Under the pieces are notes generated by a model. It made no database searches and was not told the DNA's origin. It saw only the letters and a program-made list of their open reading frames with translations. The position numbers were made by a program, and so were the translations under genes. A stretch of 26,458 nt of DNA. It comes from an uncultured Eggerthellaceae bacterium (GTDB lineage: Bacteria; Actinomycetota; Coriobacteriia; Coriobacteriales; Eggerthellaceae). Where the stretch lies: positions 1 to 26,458 of the forward strand of contig CAJUSF010000014.1 of NCBI GenBank assembly GCA_910588945.1. The letters run 5' to 3'. This document shows positions 8,179 through 15,956 of the stretch, in pieces; position 1 is the first letter of the stretch; every line of letters starts with the position of its first letter.

Positions 8179-8299
8179 CAGCTAGCTTCCCGATACGCGG
8201 ATCGCGGCGCTGGCAATAGGTGGAGCGAATGAACACAGCAGAGCCTACGCAACAAAAGAAACGATGCGCATGAAAAGGCGTCAAGAGAAAGGAAGAAAG

Positions 8300-9706
8300 A
8301 TGACACAGACGACGCAGGAGACAAAAGCAAACGCACCTTACAGACTCTATCTTCGCGAAGATCAGATCCCGACACAGTGGTACAACCTTCGCGCGGACAT
8401 GCCTGAGCCTCCTGAGCCCATGCGTCTTGCGAATGGCAAGATTGCCGAAGCATCTGACATCTCGCCAGTATTTTGCGATGCGCTTGTAGAACAGGAACTC
8501 GACGATAAGACAGCCTACTTCGACATCCCCGAAGGCGTTCGCGAGATGTATAAGGTCTATCGTCCATCTCCGCTTTGCCGCGCCTATAATCTTGAGCGCT
8601 ATCTGAATACACCCGCGCGTATCTACTATAAATTCGAGGGCAACAACACATCAGGCAGCCACAAGCTCAACTCCGCACTTGCGCAGGCCTACTACGCGAA
8701 AGAGCAGGATCTGGAAAAGATCACAACCGAGACCGGAGCTGGACAGTGGGGCACCGCCCTTTCGGAGGCTGCCGATCACTATGGGCTTGATCTTGATGTT
8801 TTCATGGTGAAATGTTCCTATGAGCAAAAGCCGTTCCGCCGCAATATCATGGAGACATTCAACGCGACTGTTACACCTTCTCCTTCAAATACGACAGAGG
8901 TCGGCAAAAAGATGCTCGTCGAGCACCCTGACTCAACCGGATCTCTGGGAACTGCCATCTCAGAGGCGGTGGAGCGCGCTATGAATGTTCCGAACAACAA
9001 AGGCCGCTATCAGCTTGGAAGCGTTCTCAATCAGGTGGTTTTGCATCAGTCGATCATCGGCCTTGAGAGCTATACCGCTATGGAGGAGCTCGGTGAATAC
9101 CCGGATATCGTGATCGGATGCGCGGGCGGCGGATCGAATGTAGCCGGGCTCATCGCTCCATTCATGCGTGATAAGCTTCGCCGAGAAAAGCCCGATACGC
9201 GCTTCATCGCGGTTGAGCCAGCAAGCTGCCCATCACTTACTCGCGGAAAGTATGCATACGACTTTACCGATACCGGTCAAACCTGCCCACTATGCAAGAT
9301 GTACACGCTCGGAAACGGTTTTCTTCCTTCCCCCGATCACGCAGGAGGACTTCGCTATCACGGCATGTCGCCGATCATCAGCAAGCTCAAGCACGACGGA
9401 TATATCGATGCCGTGGCTGTAAAGCAGACAGATGTCTTCGGGGCGGCAGAGGACTTCGCCCGTCTTGAGACTATCCTTCCGGCACCAGAGAGCGCGCATG
9501 CGATCTATGTGGCGATGGAGGAAGCCAAGAAGTGCGCGGAGACCGGCGAGGAGAAGGTGATCCTGTTTGGGCTCACGGGAACCGGATACTTCGACATGTA
9601 TGCATACGATGCCTACAACAACGGCAAGATGGTAGATCATACCCCAACCGATGAGGAGCTTGAAGCAGGGTTTGCAACGATTCCACACATTGATGGGATT
9701 CAGTAG
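8300..9706 (+). CDS. trpB2: Tryptophan synthase beta chain, TrpB2 type
   Basis: A 468-residue PLP enzyme of the TrpB2 (long beta-chain) group, which joins indole and serine to make tryptophan. Visible features are GSHKLNSA with the PLP lysine (K122), ETGAGQWG with the catalytic glutamate (E144) and the phosphate-binding CAGGGSN (about 274-280). ATG 8300 was chosen because AAAGGAAG lies just upstream; in-frame ATGs at 8264 and 8270 lack such a site. No trpA or other trp gene is adjacent, which is usual for TrpB2 and suggests use of free or salvaged indole. The leader peptide and terminator upstream indicate control by tryptophan supply. Confidence 0.92.
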   Translation: MTQTTQETKANAPYRLYLREDQIPTQWYNLRADMPEPPEPMRLANGKIAEASDISPVFCDALVEQELDDKTAYFDIPEGVREMYKVYRPSPLCRAYNLERYLNTPARIYYKFEGNNTSGSHKLNSALAQAYYAKEQDLEKITTETGAGQWGTALSEAADHYGLDLDVFMVKCSYEQKPFRRNIMETFNATVTPSPSNTTEVGKKMLVEHPDSTGSLGTAISEAVERAMNVPNNKGRYQLGSVLNQVVLHQSIIGLESYTAMEELGEYPDIVIGCAGGGSNVAGLIAPFMRDKLRREKPDTRFIAVEPASCPSLTRGKYAYDFTDTGQTCPLCKMYTLGNGFLPSPDHAGGLRYHGMSPIISKLKHDGYIDAVAVKQTDVFGAAEDFARLETILPAPESAHAIYVAMEEAKKCAETGEEKVILFGLTGTGYFDMYAYDAYNNGKMVDHTPTDEELEAGFATIPHIDGIQ

Positions 9707-9748
9707 ATCACAGGCAGATCGTCGGATTTAGCCAGTAGGTTACCTCTG

Positions 9749-11119
9749 TTAACGAATCCTCAGAACAGATATCACAAGCACAACAACGGATAGAAGCGCG
9801 GATAGGCCAAACGCGAGCTGGTAGGCTAAAGCACTAGGACCGAAGCTCGCTGAGGCCATCGCGATCACCAGCATCATCAAGGCGGTGCCGAAAGATGCAC
9901 ATGCCTGACGCGCTGTGGCCAGAAACGCGCTTCCATCCATCATCACATCGAACGACAGCTTCGCCATTCCCCACGAGATCAGCGGCCCAATAAGAGAACT
10001 CACGCCGATTCCCCGAATAGTCTGCATCAAGGTCAACAGCCAAAGCGGCGTCGAGGCGTCAACAAAAATCATGGAGGCGGATCCGACTGAAAGAAAGATG
10101 CTTGCCACCACCACAACCGGACGCGGCCCGATCTTATCGCTCAGGATGCCCGCAAGAGGATTGAAGATGACGGCCAAAATGGTTGCCGGGATGAACACGA
10201 TGCCTGCGTCGAGCGCCGAAAGCCCACATACATTCTGGACGAACAGCGGGATGATGAGCGTGATTCCCATAAACGATGCGAACAGACAGTTCTGCGCGGT
10301 GAAGCTGATGACGTAATCCGGCGTTTTGAAGATCTTCATGCTGATGAGCGGATGCTCGAGCCTCTTTTGCCGCTGCACGAACAAAACGATGAAGACAACG
10401 CCTATGACAAGTTCGACAAGTACCTGCACATCGGTGATGCCGAGCGTGGCTGCATTAGTGAAGCCGAGCAGAAGACCGCCGAATCCGATGGTCGACTCCA
10501 AGAATGAGACGAAATCGAGGCGAGCATCGTGTGCCGGCGCCTTCTCGTGAACCAATATGATGAACGAGAGTACCACCATTACAGCGAGCACCGCCGACAG
10601 AATGATGTAAAAGCTTCGCCAGCCTAGTGTGTCGACCAAAGCACCGCCGATGAGCGGACCTATGTTGGGCGCAAAGCCCATGGCGATACCCGCGATACCC
10701 ATCGCGGTGCCGTTTTGCCCCTTCGGAAAACGAACCATGGCGATCGTATTCAGCAAGGGAAGCGTTATGCCTGTAGCAATTGCCTGTGGAATTCGCCCGA
10801 TCAGCAATATTGTGAAATCAGGTGCCACGAGATCAATCAGGCTGCCAATAAGGAAGAATCCAAGCGAGAGCAGTGTAAGCGCACGAATCGACATCTTGCG
10901 CGAAAGATGCGTAACGATCGGAACGGTGATACCGATCGTGAGCATATATATGGTGGTGAGCCACTGACTGACACTTTCCGTAGTGCCAAAGGAATCCTGT
11001 ATTCCGAGCAGCATCGAATTTGTTACGGTCTGTGTGAGCGAACCTAACGCACAAGCAACAGTAACGATCGCAAACATCGTATACGTAGAACGATTGCTGC
11101 TTGCATTTTCTCTTTCCAT
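9749..11119 (-). CDS. MFS exporter, DHA2 (EmrB/QacA-like) family
   Basis: A 456-residue major facilitator protein with about 14 hydrophobic segments, typical of DHA2 drug/proton antiporters. The antiporter motif C region reads GIAMGFAPNIGPLIGGALVD, ahead of GWRSFY, and the motif A-like loop LSDKIGPRPV is in the second half. Likely role: proton-driven efflux of toxic or amphipathic compounds; the substrate is unknown. It is convergent with trpB2. A 13 bp palindrome lies 17 bp upstream of the start codon and may be an operator. The Shine-Dalgarno sequence is weak. Confidence 0.88.
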   Translation of the reverse strand: MERENASSNRSTYTMFAIVTVACALGSLTQTVTNSMLLGIQDSFGTTESVSQWLTTIYMLTIGITVPIVTHLSRKMSIRALTLLSLGFFLIGSLIDLVAPDFTILLIGRIPQAIATGITLPLLNTIAMVRFPKGQNGTAMGIAGIAMGFAPNIGPLIGGALVDTLGWRSFYIILSAVLAVMVVLSFIILVHEKAPAHDARLDFVSFLESTIGFGGLLLGFTNAATLGITDVQVLVELVIGVVFIVLFVQRQKRLEHPLISMKIFKTPDYVISFTAQNCLFASFMGITLIIPLFVQNVCGLSALDAGIVFIPATILAVIFNPLAGILSDKIGPRPVVVVASIFLSVGSASMIFVDASTPLWLLTLMQTIRGIGVSSLIGPLISWGMAKLSFDVMMDGSAFLATARQACASFGTALMMLVIAMASASFGPSALAYQLAFGLSALLSVVVLVISVLRIR

Positions 11120-11135
11120 AAGACCGCATCAACCT

Positions 11136-11148
11136 AACGCATTGCGTT
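11136..11148. promoter_or_regulatory. Palindromic candidate operator upstream of the MFS gene
   Basis: AACGCA and TGCGTT flank a single central base immediately upstream of the MFS start. Perfect short palindromes at this place are common binding sites of TetR- or MarR-type repressors controlling efflux pumps. No regulator gene is adjacent. Confidence 0.4.
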
Positions 11149-11185
11149 GAACTCTAAAAAACTTGCATAGCTTATTATCTCATGC

Positions 11186-11201
11186 AAAAAGGGTGAAACC
11201 C
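11186..11201 (-). terminator. Weak terminator candidate after the OPT gene
   Basis: On the minus strand GGGT-TTC-ACCC is followed by TTTTTG, 48 bases past the OPT stop. The stem is only four base pairs, so its strength is doubtful. Confidence 0.3.
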
Positions 11202-11248
11202 ATGAAACCGATCGAAAAGGGAACTGCAAACGGCATTATCCAGCAGCG

Positions 11249-13015
11249 TTAGATAAGTGCGCCTCCGGCAACTATCAGCGCGAGGATGATCCCCATGATC
11301 GATTCGCCGCCGAGAAGTCCTGAGGCCAATATCAGACCCGATTCGCTTGTTGCCGCCTCTGCACGTTCGCGCTCCTCTTCGCTCATGGCCGCAAGCTTAT
11401 TCTTACGGAAAAGATCGAAGATAACCTTCACCATGCAACCGAGAAATGCAGTGAAGGACATGTAGAACGGCAGATAGATGCCAAGGCCAAGCATCATCGA
11501 GGGAATCCCTACCAGATAGAGTATAAATCCAGCCGCCAAACCGATGATGAATGCCGTGATGTTCGGGATTCCACCGACCATCGTTGCGACCACGCTCGCC
11601 TGTGCAGAGACGAACTCTTTGCCGACGCCGAACGAGTCCGCTCCGTATGCGACGAACAACACCTGTATAACGGCCACAGCCACAACCGATCCGATAGCAG
11701 CGCCGATCCCCTGCCCGATCCACTGCGCTTTGGGGCTTGTACGGAGAACATGACCTGCTTTGAAATCGTTCATCACATCACCAGCAAGCCCACATGCTAC
11801 AGCCACAAGAGCCGCGATAAAAAAGAGCCTCAGCTCATCGACCTGCGCGAACAGCGAGACCAAGAGCAATACGATCAAGCCGAATATCTCCATCGGATCA
11901 ATGCCCGTCTGGCCTACACTTTGCGCACTCATTGCGCATGCCACAAAAGCGCACGCCACGACAACGACACTCACAACGGGTGGCAACCCCAGAAGCATCG
12001 CCGCAGCAATCGCAATGCATGTGATAACAAAGATTGTCACCACTGCTGCACGAAGCGGCTTTTTCGTCACTTCGAAGGCAACATCGCTCTCATGCGCTTG
12101 CGAGCATCCGGATGCGAAATTCATGCATGTGGCTGTCTTCGCACTCTGCGCGGTCAGGCCTAAGAGCTTGGACTCCTCACTGTTGCGCCTCATGGAGTCT
12201 TTGATGAGCTTACATCCTTTGGGGATGATATCTTTCACTATTACAGCCACGCCGCAACCCATCATGCAGCCCATACCGAGACAGGACACGATCTGCGTGG
12301 CGGTATCGGTGTCCCAAAAGCCGAGCGCTGTACCTCCCACGATTATTCCGAAATTGCCGAGCACGGCGCCTGCAAACCATATGACGACCGCACCGGTTCC
12401 GACAAGGAATCCGACAGCCAGCATCATGGGAGAGCAATAGATCCCGAACGTTACCCCAGGGATGGGAAGCTGGCAGAGCATCCGCGGGATGATCCCCAAC
12501 GCGTCGCGCAACAAAGCAAACACGCCACCGAAAGCCATTGCGCCAAAAAGCTTCTTGCCGGTATTGCCACCCGTATCGCCCGCTTCAAGCGTCTTTGCAG
12601 CAGCCTCGCCGATCGGATATTCAAGTTTGGCGTCCTCGATGAAATGACGGCGAAGCGCGATAGAGCCTATAAGACCGAGCGCTGAGCCGCAGACGGCAAT
12701 CACGATAAGTTGGACCCATGAGATGTCATCTCCAAGACCGAGCATCCAAGCACCGGGAATCGTGAAGGCCAGACCTCCCGCAACCATAGCGCCTGAAGAC
12801 ATGATCGTATGCGTGACATTGGCCTCATTCAAAGTGGATTTTCCGCGGCTGACCACTTTTAACAGGAATAGAGACAAAATAGCCGCAAAGATGATCGGCC
12901 AAGGAAGCGCACCCATCTTCAATGCCACATACACAGATGATGCCGTTATTACCGCGCATCCGATGCAGCCTATGATGACACCTCGTATACTTAACTGACC
13001 TTTTATTGAGTTCAT
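11249..13015 (-). CDS. OPT family oligopeptide (or metal-chelate) transporter
   Basis: A 588-residue polytopic membrane protein of the OPT superfamily, whose bacterial members move short peptides or metal-chelator complexes. It is hydrophobic throughout, with long helices from residue 10 to the C-terminus and a cytoplasmic-looking charged insert around RRNSEESKLLG. The N-terminal sequence ITASSVYVALKMGALPWPI and the NEANVTHTIMSSGAMVAGG stretch are characteristic of the family. The length fits bacterial OPT proteins. The ATG has GAGGAG just upstream. It appears to be monocistronic: a repeat nest lies upstream and the divergently spaced MFS gene downstream. The substrate cannot be assigned. Confidence 0.88.
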   Translation of the reverse strand: MNSIKGQLSIRGVIIGCIGCAVITASSVYVALKMGALPWPIIFAAILSLFLLKVVSRGKSTLNEANVTHTIMSSGAMVAGGLAFTIPGAWMLGLGDDISWVQLIVIAVCGSALGLIGSIALRRHFIEDAKLEYPIGEAAAKTLEAGDTGGNTGKKLFGAMAFGGVFALLRDALGIIPRMLCQLPIPGVTFGIYCSPMMLAVGFLVGTGAVVIWFAGAVLGNFGIIVGGTALGFWDTDTATQIVSCLGMGCMMGCGVAVIVKDIIPKGCKLIKDSMRRNSEESKLLGLTAQSAKTATCMNFASGCSQAHESDVAFEVTKKPLRAAVVTIFVITCIAIAAAMLLGLPPVVSVVVVACAFVACAMSAQSVGQTGIDPMEIFGLIVLLLVSLFAQVDELRLFFIAALVAVACGLAGDVMNDFKAGHVLRTSPKAQWIGQGIGAAIGSVVAVAVIQVLFVAYGADSFGVGKEFVSAQASVVATMVGGIPNITAFIIGLAAGFILYLVGIPSMMLGLGIYLPFYMSFTAFLGCMVKVIFDLFRKNKLAAMSEEERERAEAATSESGLILASGLLGGESIMGIILALIVAGGALI

Positions 13016-13208
13016 CGCTCCTCTGTCTTTCCTTATTCGTCAAAAGCACATCGCATATTGCCCGCGTGCGGTCTGCACTAACTCCACAGTCCGCCTGTGA
13101 TCTGCTTTTATCTGCTTGAAAATGGAATCAATCAATGATAGCCGTTCGACTGCGAATTTGACGGAAGTTTTCATTTGGAGAAGGAATTTACCGCCGATGG
13201 CAACAAAC
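13016..13208. other. OPT gene leader region, no gene seen
   Basis: About 190 bp upstream of the OPT start with no convincing coding frame. On the minus strand TTGATT and GATAAA at 17 bp spacing could be a weak promoter. The repeat nest begins at 13209. Confidence 0.4.
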
Positions 13209-13245
13209 GTGCGCATGAGGGACGCATGCGCGCCTACGAAGTTCG
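13209..13245. repeat. Family A repeat, copy 3
   Basis: A variant of the hairpin at 164: GTGCGCAT, then a spacer, then ATGCGCGC, followed by CTACGAAGTTCG. The last twelve bases are shared with the copy at 13667. Each of these two copies is followed about 25 bp later by a family B end, so A and B form a composite unit here. Confidence 0.65.
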
Positions 13246-13269
13246 TCCGTATATCCTTTTGGTGTCGGA

Positions 13270-13460
13270 GAAATGATTGCCAAGGTGCTTACAAAGCGAG
13301 TCTTGCTTGTTGCATGCGATCTACTTGCACCTACTCCGCTGATTCTGCAGCGCCAGAAACGCATGATAAGCTTATAGCATCATGCGTTTCGCCTGCGCGA
13401 AGCCAAAGCGGATAGGTGCAAGCAGATTGTAAAGCGACTAAGTATCTCGGTAATCATTTC
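13270..13460. repeat. Family B fold-back repeat, copy 1 (long, nested)
   Basis: The ends are GAAATGATTGCCAAG (13270-13284) and CTCGGTAATCATTTC (13446-13460), an imperfect 15 bp terminal inverted repeat. The inside differs from the 91 bp copy at 23719: it carries its own nested stem, with TTGCACCTA and TAGGTGCAA arms near the middle and a perfect 12 bp inner stem (GAAACGCATGAT with ATCATGCGTTTC). The whole 191 bp can fold back on itself. The outer segments next to each terminal repeat (GTGCTTACAAAGCGAGT, and GCGACTAAGTAT) match copy 2. Confidence 0.75.
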
Positions 13461-13477
13461 CATCTAGGCCTGCAGAT

Positions 13478-13623
13478 GGCCCGATGCATCCCTTTTCGAT
13501 TTGCCCTGAACACGAACTATTAATAGCTTCCGTAAGGAAGCTTATATAAATACATGAAGGAGTTAACCGCTGATGCGAAGCATCAAGGGTAAACGTCAAA
13601 TACGAAAAGGGATGTATCGGGCC
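13478..13623 (+). repeat. Family C fold-back repeat, copy 1 (MITE-like or structured RNA)
   Basis: A 146 bp element bounded by 21 bp terminal inverted repeats (13478-13498 and 13603-13623, 20 of 21 positions paired). Inside are two perfect stem-loops: AGCTTCC-GTAA-GGAAGCT (13525-13542) and TGATGC-GAA-GCATCA (13571-13585). A second copy in opposite orientation lies at 23831-23985. Base changes between the copies preserve pairing in both inner stems. It starts 17 bp after the end of family B copy 1. Confidence 0.8.
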
Positions 13624-13666
13624 GAATCAATGATGCCTGATTCAATAGCCTTATCCCCATTGGGTT

Positions 13667-13703
13667 GTGCGCATCAAGATCGGATGCGCACCTACGAAGT
13701 TCG
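13667..13703. repeat. Family A repeat, copy 4
   Basis: The first 31 bases are identical to 164-194, including the perfect 8 bp stem, and are followed by AGTTCG. It precedes the family B half-element that runs into the aldolase gene. Confidence 0.75.
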
Positions 13704-13727
13704 CCTGCAGATCGTATTGTCATCCGA

Positions 13728-13767
13728 GAAATGATTGCCGAGGTGCTTACAAAGCGAGTTCCGCAGG
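13728..13767. repeat. Family B half-element overlapping the aldolase 3' end
   Basis: These 40 bases are identical to 23719-23758, the first 40 bases of family B copy 2. The partner half with the closing inverted repeat is absent. Bases 13747-13767 are also the stop codon and last six codons (PAELAL) of the aldolase gene on the minus strand. Confidence 0.85.
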
Positions 13768-14598
13768 CGTAAGATCGAGATCGTAGGCATCAGCAAGATC
13801 GGCTAGGTTTTGATCGGTTATGCGCGAGACACACTCACAACCCCCGCTCATCGAGCGCACCTTCACGAGAACCTCGGCTGCCTTCTCCACAGTATGCATC
13901 AATCCGAATGCCGAGTCGAAATCCTCGCCAGCACAGAACATTCCGTGATGCACCCAGATCACGACATTGCAGTGTTCCATCTCCTTGGCCGATGCTCTTG
14001 CGATATCGATGCTTCCCGGCACCATCCACTCCACCACGGCCACACCTTCAGGGAACACCATCGCGCATTCACTGATCATCCCCCAAAGCTCGCGCGTGAA
14101 AACAGCTCCACTGTGCGGAAGTACAAAAGTGAGCGCATTGATGTTTGCGGGATGGCAATGATATATGACGCGAATCCGCCCATCGCTCACGCGCTTTTTG
14201 ACGCTGTGATTGAGCAGATGCGTCGGCAGCTCGCTCGTCGGGCGACCGCCATCGGCAAATCCCCATCGAATGCGATAGCGCAGACCAGCATCATCCACCT
14301 CGATAATCCCCATGCATCTCTCAGGCTCGAGCGTGATGTTACGAAAATAGCTTCCTGCAGCCGTGATGAGGAACATCTCGCCTGCTATATCGCGAAGCGC
14401 CAGCGCCGCACCCTCATCCGATATCGATTCCCATCGTTGCGCCTCGATAGCTGACAAAACATCTTCGATCGCATTGACGTCAGCAGGCGTTAGACGGTAC
14501 GAAAGATTGCCTCCGTTGCGCTCGTGCCAGCCTTGCTTCCAGCCGTCATCAGCCATGCGGATGAATGAGCGGATGAACCCCTCGTCCAAAACCTCCAT
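13747..14598 (-). CDS. rhaD: Class II aldolase, rhamnulose-1-phosphate aldolase-like
   Basis: A 283-residue zinc class II aldolase closely resembling E. coli RhaD, which cleaves L-rhamnulose 1-phosphate to DHAP and L-lactaldehyde. Corresponding features are the phosphate loop ERNGGNLS (26-33), SYFRNITL, the catalytic glutamate in PTSELP (E123), zinc ligands in YHCHP (H147, H149) and in VHHG (H218), and VFPEGVAVVEWMVPGS. The start is the ATG at 14598, which overlaps the larC stop as TGATG and has AAGGAG eight bases upstream; an upstream in-frame ATG lies inside larC. No other rhamnose gene is near. The last six codons and stop lie in a repeat shared with another site. The symbol reflects similarity; the in vivo substrate is open. 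Confidence 0.85.
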   Translation of the reverse strand: MEVLDEGFIRSFIRMADDGWKQGWHERNGGNLSYRLTPADVNAIEDVLSAIEAQRWESISDEGAALALRDIAGEMFLITAAGSYFRNITLEPERCMGIIEVDDAGLRYRIRWGFADGGRPTSELPTHLLNHSVKKRVSDGRIRVIYHCHPANINALTFVLPHSGAVFTRELWGMISECAMVFPEGVAVVEWMVPGSIDIARASAKEMEHCNVVIWVHHGMFCAGEDFDSAFGLMHTVEKAAEVLVKVRSMSGGCECVSRITDQNLADLADAYDLDLTPAELAL

Positions 14599-15956
14599 CA
14601 GAAAAGCTCCTTCTCGATCAGGTCGCACGCCTCGCTCAAAGAGATCCCCTGCTCCTCGGCAAAACGGGCAAGATCATCATATTCGATCTTGCAGCGCTTC
14701 ACGCCGTACCCACTCGCCACCTTAACGCGGAACCTCCCGTAGCGCGTTTCGCGCTCGTCCATATCTCTATCAAGAATATAGCGCCCGTGAGCGCATCGTC
14801 TGACTCCGATAGTCGATGTCAGCTCGAATATTCGCTTTGCAATACGCGTCTCATCGCTTGGCTTTACGATCACGCATAGCATAGTGGCCGGCCTCGACTT
14901 TTTCATTGTGATAGGTACCAAATATGCATCGAGCGCACCTGCATCCATCAATTGCTCCAAAGCAAAACCGAGCGCTTCACCTGTCATGTCATCAATGTTG
15001 CAGGCAAGCTCCACGACCTCGTCATCAAAAGACGGCATTGAACATTTGGCACATGCGGCTTCATCGCTGGCTTGGGTTGATGCTTCTGCCGTCCCAAGCA
15101 TCACACGCAGGCAATTCGCGCGCGGAAGATCCTTGGTGCCGATGCCATAACCGATAGATTCGATGCGCATCGTGGGCATAGGGGCGAATTTCGAGACGAA
15201 ATACTTCACGATCGCAGCACCTGTAGGTGTGCAGAGTTCGCTATCGATAGTGCCACCGTACGCCGGTATTCCTTTGAGAATCGCCGCAGTTGCAGGCGCT
15301 GGAACAGGCAGGATACCGTGCGCACACTCGACGCTTCCCACTCCGGTGCAGACATCACTTGCATAGATCGAGCCGACGGCGAGATCATCGATCAGAAAGC
15401 TTGCAGCCACCACATCAGCCACCGCATCCATCGTCCCGACCTCGTGAAGGTGTATGTTCTCGATCGGCTCACCGTGCACAGCGCTTTCAGCCTGAACGAT
15501 AAGCTCGAACACCGAAAGCGCATCCGTCTTTACGTTTTCAGGAATACCGAGCGCGCCTATGATGCCTTTGATATTGGAAAGATTCGCATGGTGATGATGG
15601 GCGTCGTGTTTATGGCGGTGATGGTCATGATGGTCGTGCCTGTGGTGCGAACCATGGTGAGAGCTATTGTGCGAACCGTGATGCTCGTGGTGCTCGCGCT
15701 CATCACCATGATGATGAGCATCGCATCGACAAGCCTGTTCCTTCTCGCCCTCTACTTCACCATTGATCTCAACACGCATGTGAAGGCCGGCAATTCCACG
15801 TTTATTGCCGCGCTCAAGCACGTATTTCACGCCCGGGATCCCAAGTGCATTGAGCCTCTCACAGACCGACTCCGGATCATCGTAGAGCCCAAGCAGCGCA
15901 GCGGTGATCATATCGCCAGCCGCACCCATGTTCAGATCGAAGTAAAGAATCCTCAT
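14598..15956 (-). CDS. larC: Nickel-pincer cofactor biosynthesis protein LarC
   Basis: A 452-residue LarC, the CTP-dependent nickel insertase (cyclometallase) that completes the nickel-pincer nucleotide. It begins MRILYFDLNMGAAGDM, the conserved N-terminus; the ATG at 15956 overlaps the larB stop (ATGA), so upstream in-frame starts inside larB were rejected. Residues 81-123 hold 23 histidines in 43 positions, a probable nickel-binding segment typical of LarC. Further motifs are HLHEVGTMDAVADVV and CNIDDMTGE in the C-terminal half. The gene is one continuous frame, unlike Lactiplantibacillus plantarum where larC is made through a ribosomal frameshift. It is followed by the aldolase with a TGATG overlap. 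Confidence 0.94.
   Translation of the reverse strand: MRILYFDLNMGAAGDMITAALLGLYDDPESVCERLNALGIPGVKYVLERGNKRGIAGLHMRVEINGEVEGEKEQACRCDAHHHGDEREHHEHHGSHNSSHHGSHHRHDHHDHHRHKHDAHHHHANLSNIKGIIGALGIPENVKTDALSVFELIVQAESAVHGEPIENIHLHEVGTMDAVADVVAASFLIDDLAVGSIYASDVCTGVGSVECAHGILPVPAPATAAILKGIPAYGGTIDSELCTPTGAAIVKYFVSKFAPMPTMRIESIGYGIGTKDLPRANCLRVMLGTAEASTQASDEAACAKCSMPSFDDEVVELACNIDDMTGEALGFALEQLMDAGALDAYLVPITMKKSRPATMLCVIVKPSDETRIAKRIFELTSTIGVRRCAHGRYILDRDMDERETRYGRFRVKVASGYGVKRCKIEYDDLARFAEEQGISLSEACDLIEKELF

Noticed and set aside
13116..13415. 99-residue plus-strand frame upstream of the aldolase
   Set aside because: It runs through family A and B repeats and has no ribosome site or protein-like composition.
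13270..13460. CRISPR array or group II intron
   Set aside because: There are only terminal inverted repeats and nested stems; no regularly spaced direct repeats and no reverse transcriptase or intron domain V were seen.
13553..13591. Twelve-codon frame MKELTADAKHQG conserved in both copies of element C
   Set aside because: Two of its three differences between copies are the compensatory pair of the TGATGC/GCATCA stem, so conservation is better explained by structure than by coding. There is no clear ribosome-binding site at a useful distance.
14598..15956. Programmed frameshift in larC
   Set aside because: The whole protein is encoded in one frame with all LarC regions present, so no frameshift is needed.
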